DNA from: an uncultured Clostridiaceae bacterium
GTDB lineage: Bacteria > Bacillota > Clostridia > TANB77 > CAG-508
Direction of reading: 5' to 3'
Length of the DNA: 35,902 bases
Assembly: GCA_947647275.1 (NCBI GenBank)
Contig: CANSJQ010000010.1
Location: 1-35,902, forward strand
A program made the position numbers and the translations under genes. Each line of letters begins with the position of its first letter. The first letter of the stretch is position 1. Below the pieces are notes generated by a model. That model was given only the letters and a program-made list of their open reading frames with translations, was not told the DNA's origin and made no database searches. This document shows, one piece after another, positions 1-8,257 of the stretch.

Positions 1-75
1 CGGAATCGAACCGGCACGGTTTATTCAACCGCAGGATTTTAAGTCCTGTGCGTCTGCCAGTTCCGCCACATCTGC
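1..75 (-). tRNA. tRNA-Leu (anticodon TAA), 3' end cut by the window edge
   Basis: Read on the minus strand from 75, the acceptor 5' strand is GCAGATG, followed by TG and a D arm GCGG..CTGGCAGA. The anticodon arm is CAGGA-CTTAAAA-TCCTG, so the anticodon is TAA (leucine, UUA codons). A long variable arm, CGGTTGAATAAACCG, marks a class II tRNA and excludes most other identities. The T arm GCCGG-TTCGATT-CCG runs off the window, so the last few T-stem bases and the 3' acceptor strand are missing. UUA is the main leucine codon in this AT-rich window. A good promoter lies just upstream. Confidence 0.95.
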
Positions 76-109
76 ATTTATACTGGCATTTTGTCTTACG
101 ACAAGTGTA

Positions 110-139
110 ATTATAATATAAAAATATAATGTTTGTCAA
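110..139 (-). promoter_or_regulatory. Promoter of the tRNA-Leu gene
   Basis: On the minus strand TTGACA (139-134) is followed after 18 bases by TATAAT (115-110), about 35 bases upstream of the mature tRNA 5' end at 75. Both hexamers match the vegetative sigma-70/sigma-A consensus exactly. Confidence 0.8.
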
Positions 140-601
140 TACTTTTTTAGAAAAAATAGATAATTATGATTAATTTTTGAAATATTTCGTATTTATTGAG
201 TAATACTAATAATTTTTTTATATTTTTAATTATAAATGATTATACTATTTTAAGTAGAGTATGTGATTTTAGTAAATATTATATAAATAGTATGATACCA
301 TTTATGATAAGTTAAATTATTAATTAGTACATAATTATATAAAATAGAGTAAATAATATTTACAATAAAGAGGAGATATTATAAAATAATACAAACATGT
401 GTTTATAAATTAAAACAGATGTCATAGGTTGAATTTTGTAGAAAGGAAAAAATATACCAAAAACTGTAAAAAAACCACATAGAATGCAAAAATAGTAGTA
501 AAAAAAATTTAAAAGAAGTAGTATTTTTTAATAATTCCGCCATGGCGGATAAATTCTGTGTTTAAATGAAATAAAATATATCTAAGCTTTGGTGAGGAGT
601 A
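140..601. other. AT-rich intergenic region with a 12-bp GC palindrome
   Basis: About 460 bases without a convincing gene. It is almost pure A+T apart from a perfect 12-bp palindrome, CCGCCATGGCGG, at 537-548, roughly 55 bases before the start of the XRE regulator. Its position would suit an operator for that regulator, but no second copy is seen in the window. The TTGAATTTTGTAGAAA stretch near 429-444 resembles one at about 3494-3509 (TCGAATTTTGTAGAAA), meaning unknown. A ribosome site (GGTGAGGAG) at 591-599 belongs to the next gene. Confidence 0.5.
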
Positions 602-802
602 ATGCGTATAGAAATTTTATTAAAACAAGTCAGACAAGAAAAAAATATAACTTTAAATAGGTTATCAGAGAAGAGTGGTGTATCTACAACACATATAAAT
701 GACATAGAAAATAATATAAAAAGTCCTAGTTTATTTGTAATGGTTAGATTATCAAAGGCTTTAGATGTAGAAATTACGGAGTTATATAAGGTACAATGGT
801 AG
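602..802 (+). CDS. Small XRE-family helix-turn-helix regulator
   Basis: The 66-residue protein is essentially one HTH_3/XRE domain. It has a basic first helix (LLKQVRQEKNITLNRLSEKS), a turn at SGVSTTHINDIENN and the family ending SPSLFVMVRLSKALDVEITEL. Such proteins bind short operators as dimers, and minimal forms like this are common in phage, toxin-antitoxin and competence circuits. The ATG follows a clear GGTGAGGAG ribosome site. The stop overlaps the start of the next gene by seven bases, so the two are translationally coupled. The palindrome at 537-548 is a candidate operator. What it controls, beyond itself and its partner, cannot be seen. Confidence 0.85.
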   Translation: MRIEILLKQVRQEKNITLNRLSEKSGVSTTHINDIENNIKSPSLFVMVRLSKALDVEITELYKVQW

Positions 803-1143
803 AATATGAATTAAAAGACAAATTAAAAAATGAATTACAAAATAGTATAAAGAAATATGGCATAGATTATAAAGAAAATTATAAAATTTGTAAAATATTA
901 TCTATTGAAAATGACAAAAAATATAATAATAAAGCACTTCAAAACTATTATTTATATAGTATAATAACTTTAACTGAATATATGAAAGTAAACGAAAAAA
1001 ATCCTAGTGAAATTAAATGGAATAAATATGCAGTAAAAAAAGGTTGTTTATCAAGTAAAACAATTGGGTATATGTATGAAGATGGATTTAATAGTTTGTG
1101 CAGAAAAATCAGAAAAGGACTTAATAGAAATTTCTTCTTTTAA
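796..1143 (+). CDS. Hypothetical protein with a C-terminal HNH-associated-repeat-like motif
   Basis: 115 residues, starting inside the last codons of the XRE gene (ATG at 796, seven-base overlap), so it is co-translated with the regulator. The first 65 residues are charged and helical with no motif I recognise. The stretch from about residue 72 (PSEIKWNKYAVKKGCLSS, then KTIGYMYEDGFNSLCRKI) resembles the short DNA-binding repeat associated with homing/HNH endonucleases. That repeat has the pattern W..YA...G.PS..TI...FGSW..L. No nuclease domain is present, so a DNA-binding accessory role is only an inference. The last codons and stop form the left arm of a terminator. Confidence 0.65.
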   Translation: MVEYELKDKLKNELQNSIKKYGIDYKENYKICKILSIENDKKYNNKALQNYYLYSIITLTEYMKVNEKNPSEIKWNKYAVKKGCLSSKTIGYMYEDGFNSLCRKIRKGLNRNFFF

Positions 1144-1162
1144 AATTAAGAAGAAATTTTTT
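1128..1162 (+). terminator. Rho-independent terminator overlapping the end of the preceding gene
   Basis: A perfect 12-bp stem (AAATTTCTTCTT at 1128-1139, AAGAAGAAATTT at 1148-1159) encloses an 8-base loop and is followed by a T run. The left arm encodes the last residues of the preceding protein (RNFFF), so the coding sequence and the terminator share bases. Confidence 0.8.
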
Positions 1163-1230
1163 GTTATGTATAGACTTTTAAAAAAATATACTTTAAAATA
1201 ATACTGTAATAAAAATAGAAGAGGTAAAGA

Positions 1231-2425
1231 ATGATTATAGAAAGAATAATATTTAATGTTATAGCATTTGCTCTATTTGTAATAATTTTCTTTAAAATGA
1301 TTTATAAAAATGATACTAATTATATATATATTTTGGGTATACAAGCTATTCGGAATTACAATAGGTTTTGTAGGTTTAGTTTTTAGAATAAATTTACCAA
1401 TTATAATATTATTATTTACATATATAGTATCTATAATAATACCATTAGCAATAATAATATTTGAAAAAAAAGGAATATATTTATCAGAAATAATTACATT
1501 TAATATGGCAAATGTATATTTGAAAAAAGGAGAAACTGAACAGGCAAAACAAATATTAATGAAAAAGTTGGACAAATTTTCACATAGTTATTACTTACAT
1601 AAAAAATTAGCAGAAATTTGTGAACAATTAGGAGAAGTAGATATTGCAATAGATGAATATATAAAAGCAACTGATATAAATAGAGAAGATTATAATTTAA
1701 CCATAAAAGTAGCAAAGCTAATTAGTACAACTAGCAGAAATAATGAAGCAATAAGAATATTAAGTAACTTACTAAAAACAAAGCCAGATTGTTATGAAGC
1801 ATCGTGCCTACTTGGAGATGTATTATATGAACAAGAAAATTATAAAGAAGCAATAAATGTATATATGGCAGCTCTCGCATATAACCCTGAGCAATATGAT
1901 TTATATTATAATATAGGAATGATGTTCACGAGATTAAACGATTTCCAAAGCGCAAAAGAATACTATGATAAAGCAGCAAAACTTAATTCTCTATTATATA
2001 GAGCAAAATTTGATTTGGCGCAAATTTCCTTATTATATAATGAAATAGAAGAAGCAGAAGAGTATCTTGAAGAATGTATTAATGATGAAGAACTGTCAGA
2101 TGAAGTATATTACTATTTAGCCTATATTTATATGATGAAACGTGATAAAGACAAAGCAATACAATATTTAAATATAGCAGTAGAAGAAAATGAAGAATTA
2201 TATAAAAGAGCATATAAAGAAGATATATTTAGACCAATTATTGGTAAAATTAATAAGCCAACAAATACAGCAAAACATAGAAATAAAAATAAGATTACGA
2301 TAAAAGAGCTTGCAACAATGAAACATTTAAGAAAAACAAACGAAGTTGTAGCTAACTTAAGTAAAAGAGATATTAGTACAATAAAAGAATTAAAAAGAAA
2401 TCAAATGGAAAAAGAAAGAGAATAA
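1231..2425 (+). CDS. Membrane-anchored TPR-repeat protein, read through a +1 frameshift at CGG (1351)
   Basis: The start at 1231 has a good ribosome site (AGAGGTAAAG). Forty codons encode an N-terminal membrane segment ending ..YILGIQAI. An in-phase CGG follows at 1351. Without a shift the frame soon closes. Omitting the C gives GGA ATT ACA ATA, continuing the second and third membrane helices (GITIGFVGLVFRINLPIIIL) and then a run of tetratricopeptide repeats from about residue 95 to 330 (typical YKEAINVYMAALAYNPEQ). The joined product is 397 residues. A start at 1310 would give only a truncated N-terminus without a ribosome site. TPR proteins of this layout are scaffold-like membrane proteins and no specific role is evident. 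It lies 55 bases upstream of uppP, probably in the same transcript. Confidence 0.8.
1351..1354 (+). other. Candidate +1 recoding site CGGA in the TPR gene
   Basis: Codon 41 is CGG in the initiating frame (ATT CGG AAT). The downstream frame starts at the next base (GGA). P-site codon ATT. Seen directly: the phase, and the match of both frames to one membrane-TPR protein. Inferred: that the ribosome skips the C. Confidence 0.75.
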
Positions 2426-2480
2426 TATATAAAGATAGAAAATATACTAAAGTATACTATAAAAGAAAGAAGGAAGTAAG

Positions 2481-3284
2481 ATGACAATAATTCAAGCGTT
2501 AATATTAGGAATAATACAAGGATTAACAGAGCTTTTACCAATATCAAGCTCGGCACATTTAAGCATAATACCATGGATGTTTGGATGGACTAACTCAGAT
2601 ATATTTAAAATAAACTTTGAAGGTTTTGATGTGGCACTACACTTTGGAACACTTTTAGCAATTGTTATATTTTTCTTTAAAGATTGGCTAAAGCTAATAG
2701 AAGGAGGGTATAAGCAGGTTGTAAAAAAAGAAAAGACATTTGAAGGAAAAATGTTTTGGTATTTAGTTATAGCAACAATCCCTGGGGGAATTATTGGATT
2801 AATATTAGATAAATTTGCTGGTAATGTACTTGAAACACCAATAATTATTGCTATTGCATTAATTATAATGGGAATTGTTTTATATATAGTAGATAAAAAG
2901 GCAAAGTCAAATATAAAATATGAAAACATGACATTTAAACAAACATTTTTAATAGGATTTTCACAATGTTTAGCATTTATTCCAGGAGTTTCAAGATCGG
3001 GAATAACAATGACTACAGGAAGACTTATGGGAATAGAAAGAGAATCTGTAGCAAAATATTCATTTCTTTTATCTACACCAATTGTATTTGCAGCAACAGT
3101 ATTAAAATTTAAAGATTTTGTATTTAATATACCATTTTTTATTGGAGTATTTGCAAGCTTTTTGGTAGGAATTTTTGTAATTAAATTTTTACTTGAATAC
3201 CTAAAAAAAGGAAGTTTTAAAATTTTTGCAATATATAGAGTTATTTTTGGAATAGTAATTATAGCAAAATGTATAATAGGATAA
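2481..3284 (+). CDS. uppP: Undecaprenyl-diphosphate phosphatase (BacA/UppP)
   Basis: Dephosphorylates undecaprenyl diphosphate to the monophosphate carrier needed for peptidoglycan and other wall polymers, in the cytoplasmic membrane. The 267-residue length is normal. The two family signatures are present: QGLTELLPISSSAHL near residues 14-28 (the Glu and Ser-rich loop) and PGVSRSGITMTTGRLMGIER near residues 170-190 with the catalytic Arg and Ser. Several hydrophobic helices fill the rest. The ATG at 2481 follows GAAGGAAG. It lies 55 bases after the TPR gene and is followed by its own terminator. Loss of this family commonly raises bacitracin sensitivity. Confidence 0.96.
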   Translation: MTIIQALILGIIQGLTELLPISSSAHLSIIPWMFGWTNSDIFKINFEGFDVALHFGTLLAIVIFFFKDWLKLIEGGYKQVVKKEKTFEGKMFWYLVIATIPGGIIGLILDKFAGNVLETPIIIAIALIIMGIVLYIVDKKAKSNIKYENMTFKQTFLIGFSQCLAFIPGVSRSGITMTTGRLMGIERESVAKYSFLLSTPIVFAATVLKFKDFVFNIPFFIGVFASFLVGIFVIKFLLEYLKKGSFKIFAIYRVIFGIVIIAKCIIG

Positions 3285-3305
3285 AAATTAAATAAAATTC
3301 AATAT

Positions 3306-3333
3306 AACAGGGAGTAATACTTCCTGTTTTTTT
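3306..3333 (+). terminator. Terminator after uppP
   Basis: ACAGGGAG (3307-3314) pairs with CTTCCTGT (3320-3327) through one G-T pair, with a short loop and a run of seven to eight T. Confidence 0.8.
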
Positions 3334-3571
3334 ATAATACGAAAGTATGATGCTTTAAGCTGAGAATTTAAGGGCTTAATTGGTAAGCGATACCAGAGAA
3401 AATTTACTGAATTATAACTTTTCTTGTAACATGACAGGATACGCTATTTTAAGTTAAAAATTAACATATGTATTAAAATTAAAATTGAAATTTACGTCGA
3501 ATTTTGTAGAAAAAATAAAAACAAAAATATTACAATTATTTAACATTTATTTTACAACTATATTAAAAACC
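3334..3571. other. Intergenic region between uppP and the pilus operon, with a repeat relic
   Basis: No gene is visible. At about 3369-3420 the sequence TAAGGGCTTAATTGGTAA followed by GCGATACC resembles the better-preserved hairpin at 16641-16694 (TAAGGGCTAAACTGGTAA, GGAATACC). The right arm here has decayed. The region ends at the pilM promoter. Confidence 0.4.
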
Positions 3572-3599
3572 TTGACTTTTCGCCTAAAAACGATATTAT
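3572..3599 (+). promoter_or_regulatory. Promoter of the pilus operon
   Basis: TTGACT at 3572-3577 and TATTAT at 3594-3599 are separated by 16 bases. A small hairpin (AGCATAATA / TATTGTGCT, 3603-3623) lies at the expected transcription start, leaving an AT-rich leader of about 170 bases before pilM. That leader contains no recognisable riboswitch. Confidence 0.6.
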
Positions 3600-3781
3600 T
3601 ATAGCATAATATATTATTGTGCTATAAATATGACAATATATATTTAAAATAAAAAATTAAGTATTTTTTATCAAAAAAAGTAAAAAATAATAATGTGTTT
3701 ATCTAATTTAAAAATTGTGCCTGAAAGTACAAATTTTAAAATTATATAGTTTCAAAAAACTAAAATAACAAAGGAGATAAA

Positions 3782-5416
3782 ATGTCAAGTTGCTTAGGTT
3801 TATATATACAAAATAACTTAATAAAATATGCAAAAGTAACTAAAGAACGTGATAACTTAAAAGTAGAAGCTTTTGGTGTAAAATTTTATGATGATATAAA
3901 TGAAGCAATTAATCAAATTGTTTCTGAAACATATAGTTATAAAACACCAATTAGTACAAATTTATCAGAAGAAAGTTATAATTACTTTTATTTATTTAGT
4001 TTACTTAACAAAAATGACCTAAAAAAATCAGTTGACACAGAATTTGATTCTTTTTGTTATGAAAAAGGATATAACAGAAATGCATTAGAAGCTAGATATG
4101 CATTAGTACCAGATATACAAGATAAACAAAAAATAAAGGTTATCCATATATCTAGTAATAAAATTGAAGTTAACCAAATAATGCAAGAACTAGAGAAAAA
4201 TACAGTAAGTACTATTTCTCCACTTCCAATAGCAATAACAAACATAGCAAATATAAAAGAAAAAGAAAATGCAATTATTTTAAATATAGAAGAAAAAACA
4301 ACAGTGACTACTATAATAGATCAAAAAATATACAATGTAGATAAAATAGAAGAAGGCACAGAAACTATATTAAATAGTATAAGTCAAAAAGAAAATTCAT
4401 ATTCAAAAGCATATGAAATATGTAAAAATACAACTATATATACAATGGAAGGTAAAGACTTAATACAAGAAGAAAACTTATATTTAGAAGATATAATGCC
4501 AACATTATATAATATAGTTCAATCTTTGAGAAATATATTGGATAATTCAGTAGAGAAGATATCTAAAATATATATTACAGGAATAGGCTCAATGATAAAT
4601 AATGTAGATTTATATTTTCAAGAGTATTTCCCAGAGTCTAAATGTGAAATATTAAAACCATATTTTATACCTGAAACAGTAAAAATAAATATGAAAGATT
4701 ATATTGAAGTAAATTCAGCAATAGCATTAGGAATGCAAGGCTTAGGATATGGAATAAAAACACTTAATTTTAAAAAGCCATCACTAACAGACAAATTACC
4801 TGATTGGATGAAAATTGAAATAGGTGGTAAAAAAGAAGAAACCAAAAAAGGTAAAAAAATAAACTTAGGCAAAATGAACTTTTCATTTGACTTGAAAGGA
4901 AAATTTGACAATATTGAAAAATGGCTTATGAGAAGTTTAACAGCAATATTAGCATTTGTAATAATATATAGTGGCTTTGCATTATTTTTAAAAGGCCAAA
5001 CAGATAAAAAGTTAGAAGAAGTGGCAGAAGTTAAACAAGATACTATAATGCAAATAAATCTTGTACAAAAAGATATAGAAACTTTAAATAATAAGACAAC
5101 TAAGTACGAAGAAGTTTTAAGAAATTTAGAAGAATATAAAAATGAAACTACTGAAAACAGAAAAATAAAAGATTCAATTCCAAATTTCTTAACAGCATTA
5201 ATGACAATGCCACAAGGAGTAACCATAACTTCAATTACAAATACAACAGGTTATATAATAAGGATAGAAGCTCAATCAAGAGATTACTCTCAGTTAGGTT
5301 ATCTAATTGGAAATTTAAAAACAAAAAATATACTATATAATGTTACTTCATCTTCAGGAGTAAAACAAAATGATATTATAAAAGTAGTTATAGAGGGAAG
5401 TTTATTCCCAGAATAA
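3782..5416 (+). CDS. pilM: Type IV pilus PilM-PilN fusion protein
   Basis: The first 350 or so residues read as an actin-like PilM ATPase fold, starting CLGLYIQNNLIKYAKV and including the ITGIGSMINNVDLYFQEYF segment of the second subdomain. After a basic linker comes a single transmembrane helix near residues 382-404 (RSLTAILAFVIIYSGFALFL). A coiled coil and a PilN-like periplasmic ferredoxin-fold region follow (MTMPQGVTITSITN..., NILYNVTSSSGV). Elsewhere PilM is cytoplasmic and PilN a separate membrane protein that docks on it; here they form one 544-residue chain. It is first in the cluster, 21 bases before pilO, with ribosome site AAAGGAGA. Together with PilO it would form the inner-membrane alignment complex. 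Confidence 0.82.
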   Translation: MSSCLGLYIQNNLIKYAKVTKERDNLKVEAFGVKFYDDINEAINQIVSETYSYKTPISTNLSEESYNYFYLFSLLNKNDLKKSVDTEFDSFCYEKGYNRNALEARYALVPDIQDKQKIKVIHISSNKIEVNQIMQELEKNTVSTISPLPIAITNIANIKEKENAIILNIEEKTTVTTIIDQKIYNVDKIEEGTETILNSISQKENSYSKAYEICKNTTIYTMEGKDLIQEENLYLEDIMPTLYNIVQSLRNILDNSVEKISKIYITGIGSMINNVDLYFQEYFPESKCEILKPYFIPETVKINMKDYIEVNSAIALGMQGLGYGIKTLNFKKPSLTDKLPDWMKIEIGGKKEETKKGKKINLGKMNFSFDLKGKFDNIEKWLMRSLTAILAFVIIYSGFALFLKGQTDKKLEEVAEVKQDTIMQINLVQKDIETLNNKTTKYEEVLRNLEEYKNETTENRKIKDSIPNFLTALMTMPQGVTITSITNTTGYIIRIEAQSRDYSQLGYLIGNLKTKNILYNVTSSSGVKQNDIIKVVIEGSLFPE

Positions 5417-5437
5417 AATTTAAAAAGAGGAAAAAAT

Positions 5438-6109
5438 ATGAGAAAAATACTATTGTCAACAATAATTGTATTACTACTTGTTATAGCATATTTTTCTTTA
5501 TTCAAAGGGATAGAAATAGGCAGTTTAAAGATATCTAGTATAAAGCAGATAGATGAAAATAGCAAGTTACTTGATGAGAAAACTACAGAAGCTAATAATT
5601 ATATAGATATAGAATATCCTAAGAAAAGAGAAGAATTAAAACGAGTAAATAACAAAATGCAAGATACAAAGAAGAGATATTTAGATGAAACAAATGCAAG
5701 TAGTGATGCAGAAATTCAAAGTGCATTAGAGATAGAAAGTTTTGATATAGAAAAATTATGGACAAAACTTGGAAATCATGCTAAAGCAGAAGAAGTTAAT
5801 TTAAAACTTGTTATAAATAGTAGTTCTTCAGGAAGTACAGAAACAAAAGATTTATCATTTACAGTAGATGGTAGCTATGTAGGAATAACAAACTTTATTT
5901 ATGATATAGAAGATGACGATCAACTAAAATTCAGAATATATAACTATAAAATGCTTCCATATCAAAATGGAATATTGCGAGCAACATTTATAGTTAAAGA
6001 TGTAAGAATAACATCCACATCATTAAATGAAGTATTACCAAGTTCTAATACAACAAATACAACAACTCAAGAAGAAAACACAGATACTCAAAATACGACT
6101 AAACATTAA
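5438..6109 (+). CDS. pilO: PilO-like pilus assembly protein
   Basis: 223 residues: one N-terminal transmembrane helix (residues 4-22), a coiled-coil of about 70 residues (KLLDEKTTEANNYIDIEYPKKREELK...), then a beta-rich domain (DLSFTVDGSYVGITNFIYDIE, MLPYQNGILRATFIVKDVRI). It ends in a Thr/Asn-rich tail. This bitopic helix / coiled coil / ferredoxin-like order and the place immediately after PilM-PilN identify it as PilO, though sequence conservation in the family is low. Ribosome site AAAGAGG. The Thr/Asn tail (TNTTTQEENTDTQNTTK) is low-complexity and probably flexible. Confidence 0.75.
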   Translation: MRKILLSTIIVLLLVIAYFSLFKGIEIGSLKISSIKQIDENSKLLDEKTTEANNYIDIEYPKKREELKRVNNKMQDTKKRYLDETNASSDAEIQSALEIESFDIEKLWTKLGNHAKAEEVNLKLVINSSSSGSTETKDLSFTVDGSYVGITNFIYDIEDDDQLKFRIYNYKMLPYQNGILRATFIVKDVRITSTSLNEVLPSSNTTNTTTQEENTDTQNTTKH

Positions 6110-6141
6110 AAAGCAAAAAAATGTAAAGGAGTAAAACCAAT

Positions 6142-6549
6142 ATGGTTAAATCAGTCTTAAAAGAAATTATAATTACATTATTGCTATGTATAGCTATTTT
6201 ATTAATATTAGGAATTATATTTTATGATTATAATCCACTATCAAAAATAGTACCAAATAAAGTGGCATATGAGACACCAGAAGAAATAAAAAATGAAATA
6301 GAAGAAAGTGAAGTAAAAGATGTTCTTGAAGGTGGAATAAATATAGTATATAGTATTGATGCTTTAGATTTAAATATAGATAAAAAGAATAATAGTTATG
6401 TTCCAGGAAAGGTAGACCCATTTGCTGAAATTTCTGAAGAGCAGGCAACAAATACAAATGGAAAACCTACTTCAGGAAATGTAACTACAAATACTAATAA
6501 GAATCCAGATTCAACAGGTAAATTCTTAAATAATACTGGAAGAAAATAG
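6142..6549 (+). CDS. Small bitopic protein in the pilus operon, possibly PilP-like
   Basis: 135 residues with one N-terminal transmembrane helix (about residues 8-28), an acidic stretch and a Thr/Asn/Gly-rich tail. A short motif near residue 89, YVPGKVDPFAEI, recalls the DPFA motif near the N-terminal part of PilP lipoproteins, but there is no lipobox and no beta domain. The position after pilO is where pilP normally lies. I would call it a PilP-position membrane protein rather than PilP proper. Ribosome site AAAGGAG. Confidence 0.55.
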   Translation: MVKSVLKEIIITLLLCIAILLILGIIFYDYNPLSKIVPNKVAYETPEEIKNEIEESEVKDVLEGGINIVYSIDALDLNIDKKNNSYVPGKVDPFAEISEEQATNTNGKPTSGNVTTNTNKNPDSTGKFLNNTGRK

Positions 6550-6617
6550 TTAAATTAGGTTATATTTATATAATAAATATATACAAAAGAATAATTTTAT
6601 AAGGAGGAATTGTTATT

Positions 6618-6842
6618 ATGAAACAACAAAAAGGTATTACTTTAATAGCATTAGTAATCACAATTGTAGTTTTAATAATTTTAGCAGGAGTTGCAATATC
6701 ATTAACTTTAAGCGATAATGGTATATTTAAAAGAGCCACAGAAGCAAGAGACAAATATACAAATGCAGCTAGAGCAGAAGAAGAAATGGTAAATAGTATT
6801 GACAAAACTGTTAATGAACAAGTAAATGGAATGAATTTATAA
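6618..6842 (+). CDS. Short type IV prepilin-like protein
   Basis: 74 residues beginning MKQQKG-ITLIALVITIVVL, a class III leader of six residues cleaved after Gly6, followed by the hydrophobic pilin helix. The usual Glu at position +5 is replaced, as in the widespread clostridial ITLIALVIT prepilin family. After the helix only about 40 residues remain (DNGIFKRATEARDKYTNAAR), so the globular head is minimal. It has the strongest ribosome site in the operon (AAGGAGGAAT) and is followed by a terminator. Both suggest high expression and a major-subunit role, though that is inference. Confidence 0.85.
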   Translation: MKQQKGITLIALVITIVVLIILAGVAISLTLSDNGIFKRATEARDKYTNAARAEEEMVNSIDKTVNEQVNGMNL

Positions 6843-6882
6843 TTTAAAAAATCATTTTAATAATATTATTAAAACTAAATAT

Positions 6883-6920
6883 AAGGTTATCTAAAAAATT
6901 GTATTTAGGTAACCTTTTTT
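6883..6920 (+). terminator. Terminator after the prepilin gene
   Basis: AAGGTTATCTAAA pairs with TTTAGGTAACCTT around a short loop and is followed by six T. It splits the pilus cluster into an upstream part ending with the prepilin and a downstream part from the prepilin peptidase onward. Confidence 0.8.
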
Positions 6921-7027
6921 ATATAATAAGAAAGTATACTACATTAGGTAAAAATTATAGTGGGCGAGCATAGCTCATCAGTATAACCAAGTTACTTTTT
7001 TATAATATTTTACAAAATAGGAGAATA

Positions 7028-7822
7028 ATGGAAACAATAATTTTTTATGTACTAATATTTATAATAGGAACATTATTTGGAAGTTTCTCAACACTTGCAG
7101 TGTATAGGTTACCACTACACAAAGATATAACTCATGAACGTTCTTTTTGCCCAAAATGTAACCATAAATTATCCTTTTGGGATATGTGGCCAATAATAAG
7201 TTATATATTATTAGTTGGAAAGTGTAGATATTGCAAAGAAAAAATAAGAATAAGATATTTATTATTAGAAATATTCACAGGATTAGTATTTCTATTATTT
7301 GCCATATCTATAAACATAAGTTTAGCCCACATAGAAATAAGCAAATTAGTATATTTAATATTTGGAATATTATATATTTCAGGTCTAATAATAATAGCAG
7401 GAATAGACAAAGAAAATAGAAAAATATCAAAAGGAATACTTACATATGAGATAGTAGTATTGTCAATATATATGATTTATCTATATATAGTAGAAAAAAC
7501 TAATATATATAGATATGTTATATATTTATTTGTGATACTTATTTTATTATTAATAGATACAATAAAACTGAGAAAGTTAAAAGTAGATAGTTATTTAGTA
7601 CAAACTATTATATTATGCATAGTGCAAGCTATATTTACATATAGTTATGGCTTTGTAATAACAACTGCAATGGTATTATTTACAATTGTAATAGAATTAG
7701 TAATAAGGAAAATATTCAAAAAAGACAAACAATACTTAGAAAAATTACCAATAGCATATTACTTATGTATCACAAACATAATATCAATAATTATAATAAA
7801 TATTTTAGCATTTAGAATATAA
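7028..7822 (+). CDS. pilD: Prepilin peptidase (type IV leader peptidase, A24 family)
   Basis: 264-residue polytopic membrane protein that should cleave and N-methylate the prepilins of this cluster. The N-terminal zinc/methylase region is intact, with CPKC near residues 41-44 and CRYC near 65-68, and the GSFSTLAVYRLP motif precedes it. The first catalytic aspartate is in GIDKENRKISKGIL. The second, normally in a GxGDxKL motif, is not in that context: the best aligned position is KVDSYLVQ near residue 180, where the Gly residues are lost. Either the motif has drifted or the peptidase half is altered. The start has GGAGAATA directly upstream. Confidence 0.85.
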   Translation: METIIFYVLIFIIGTLFGSFSTLAVYRLPLHKDITHERSFCPKCNHKLSFWDMWPIISYILLVGKCRYCKEKIRIRYLLLEIFTGLVFLLFAISINISLAHIEISKLVYLIFGILYISGLIIIAGIDKENRKISKGILTYEIVVLSIYMIYLYIVEKTNIYRYVIYLFVILILLLIDTIKLRKLKVDSYLVQTIILCIVQAIFTYSYGFVITTAMVLFTIVIELVIRKIFKKDKQYLEKLPIAYYLCITNIISIIIINILAFRI

Positions 7823-7842
7823 GAAATACCATAGGAGGGGAA

Positions 7843-8247
7843 ATGCAAAAAATAAAATCAAATAAGGGTGCAACAATAACAGATGTTGTAATAGGTGTTT
7901 TAATATTAGTAATGTTTACAGGGATTTTAACAACAAGCTTTTATAATATATATAAGCATAATGTTTTAATAAAATACAATTCACAAGCAGTAGACTATAC
8001 TATAAAAATATTAGAATATACTGATAGAATAAAATATGAAGAGGTTACGAATGATTTAAACAATATAATAAAAGAAAAATTTAGTATTAAAGATGATTTC
8101 GATGCAAAATTAGAAGTAGAAAATTATAATAAAGAAGATGAACAAAAAGAAGATATTATTAAAATTGTTAAAGTAACAGTAAATTATAAAATTGCAGGAG
8201 AACAACATAAGTATTCAGTACAAAAGTTGAAAATAAAAGAAAGGTAA
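7843..8247 (+). CDS. Minor pseudopilin-like protein
   Basis: 134 residues. The N-terminus MQKIKSNKG-ATITDVVIGV is a prepilin leader with Gly at the cleavage site, an acidic residue (Asp) at +5 and a hydrophobic helix after it. It is followed by a small alpha/beta head with no recognised fold. It sits 20 bases after pilD with ribosome site AGGAGGGG and 10 bases before a second pseudopilin, so it is likely an initiating or tip minor pilin. Confidence 0.75.
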   Translation: MQKIKSNKGATITDVVIGVLILVMFTGILTTSFYNIYKHNVLIKYNSQAVDYTIKILEYTDRIKYEEVTNDLNNIIKEKFSIKDDFDAKLEVENYNKEDEQKEDIIKIVKVTVNYKIAGEQHKYSVQKLKIKER

Positions 8248-8257
8248 GGATTGAAAC

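Noticed and set aside
602..1143. Prophage or integrative element next to the tRNA-Leu
   Set aside because: Only two small genes lie here, with no integrase or duplicated tRNA end. The tRNA 3' end, the usual attachment site, faces out of the window.
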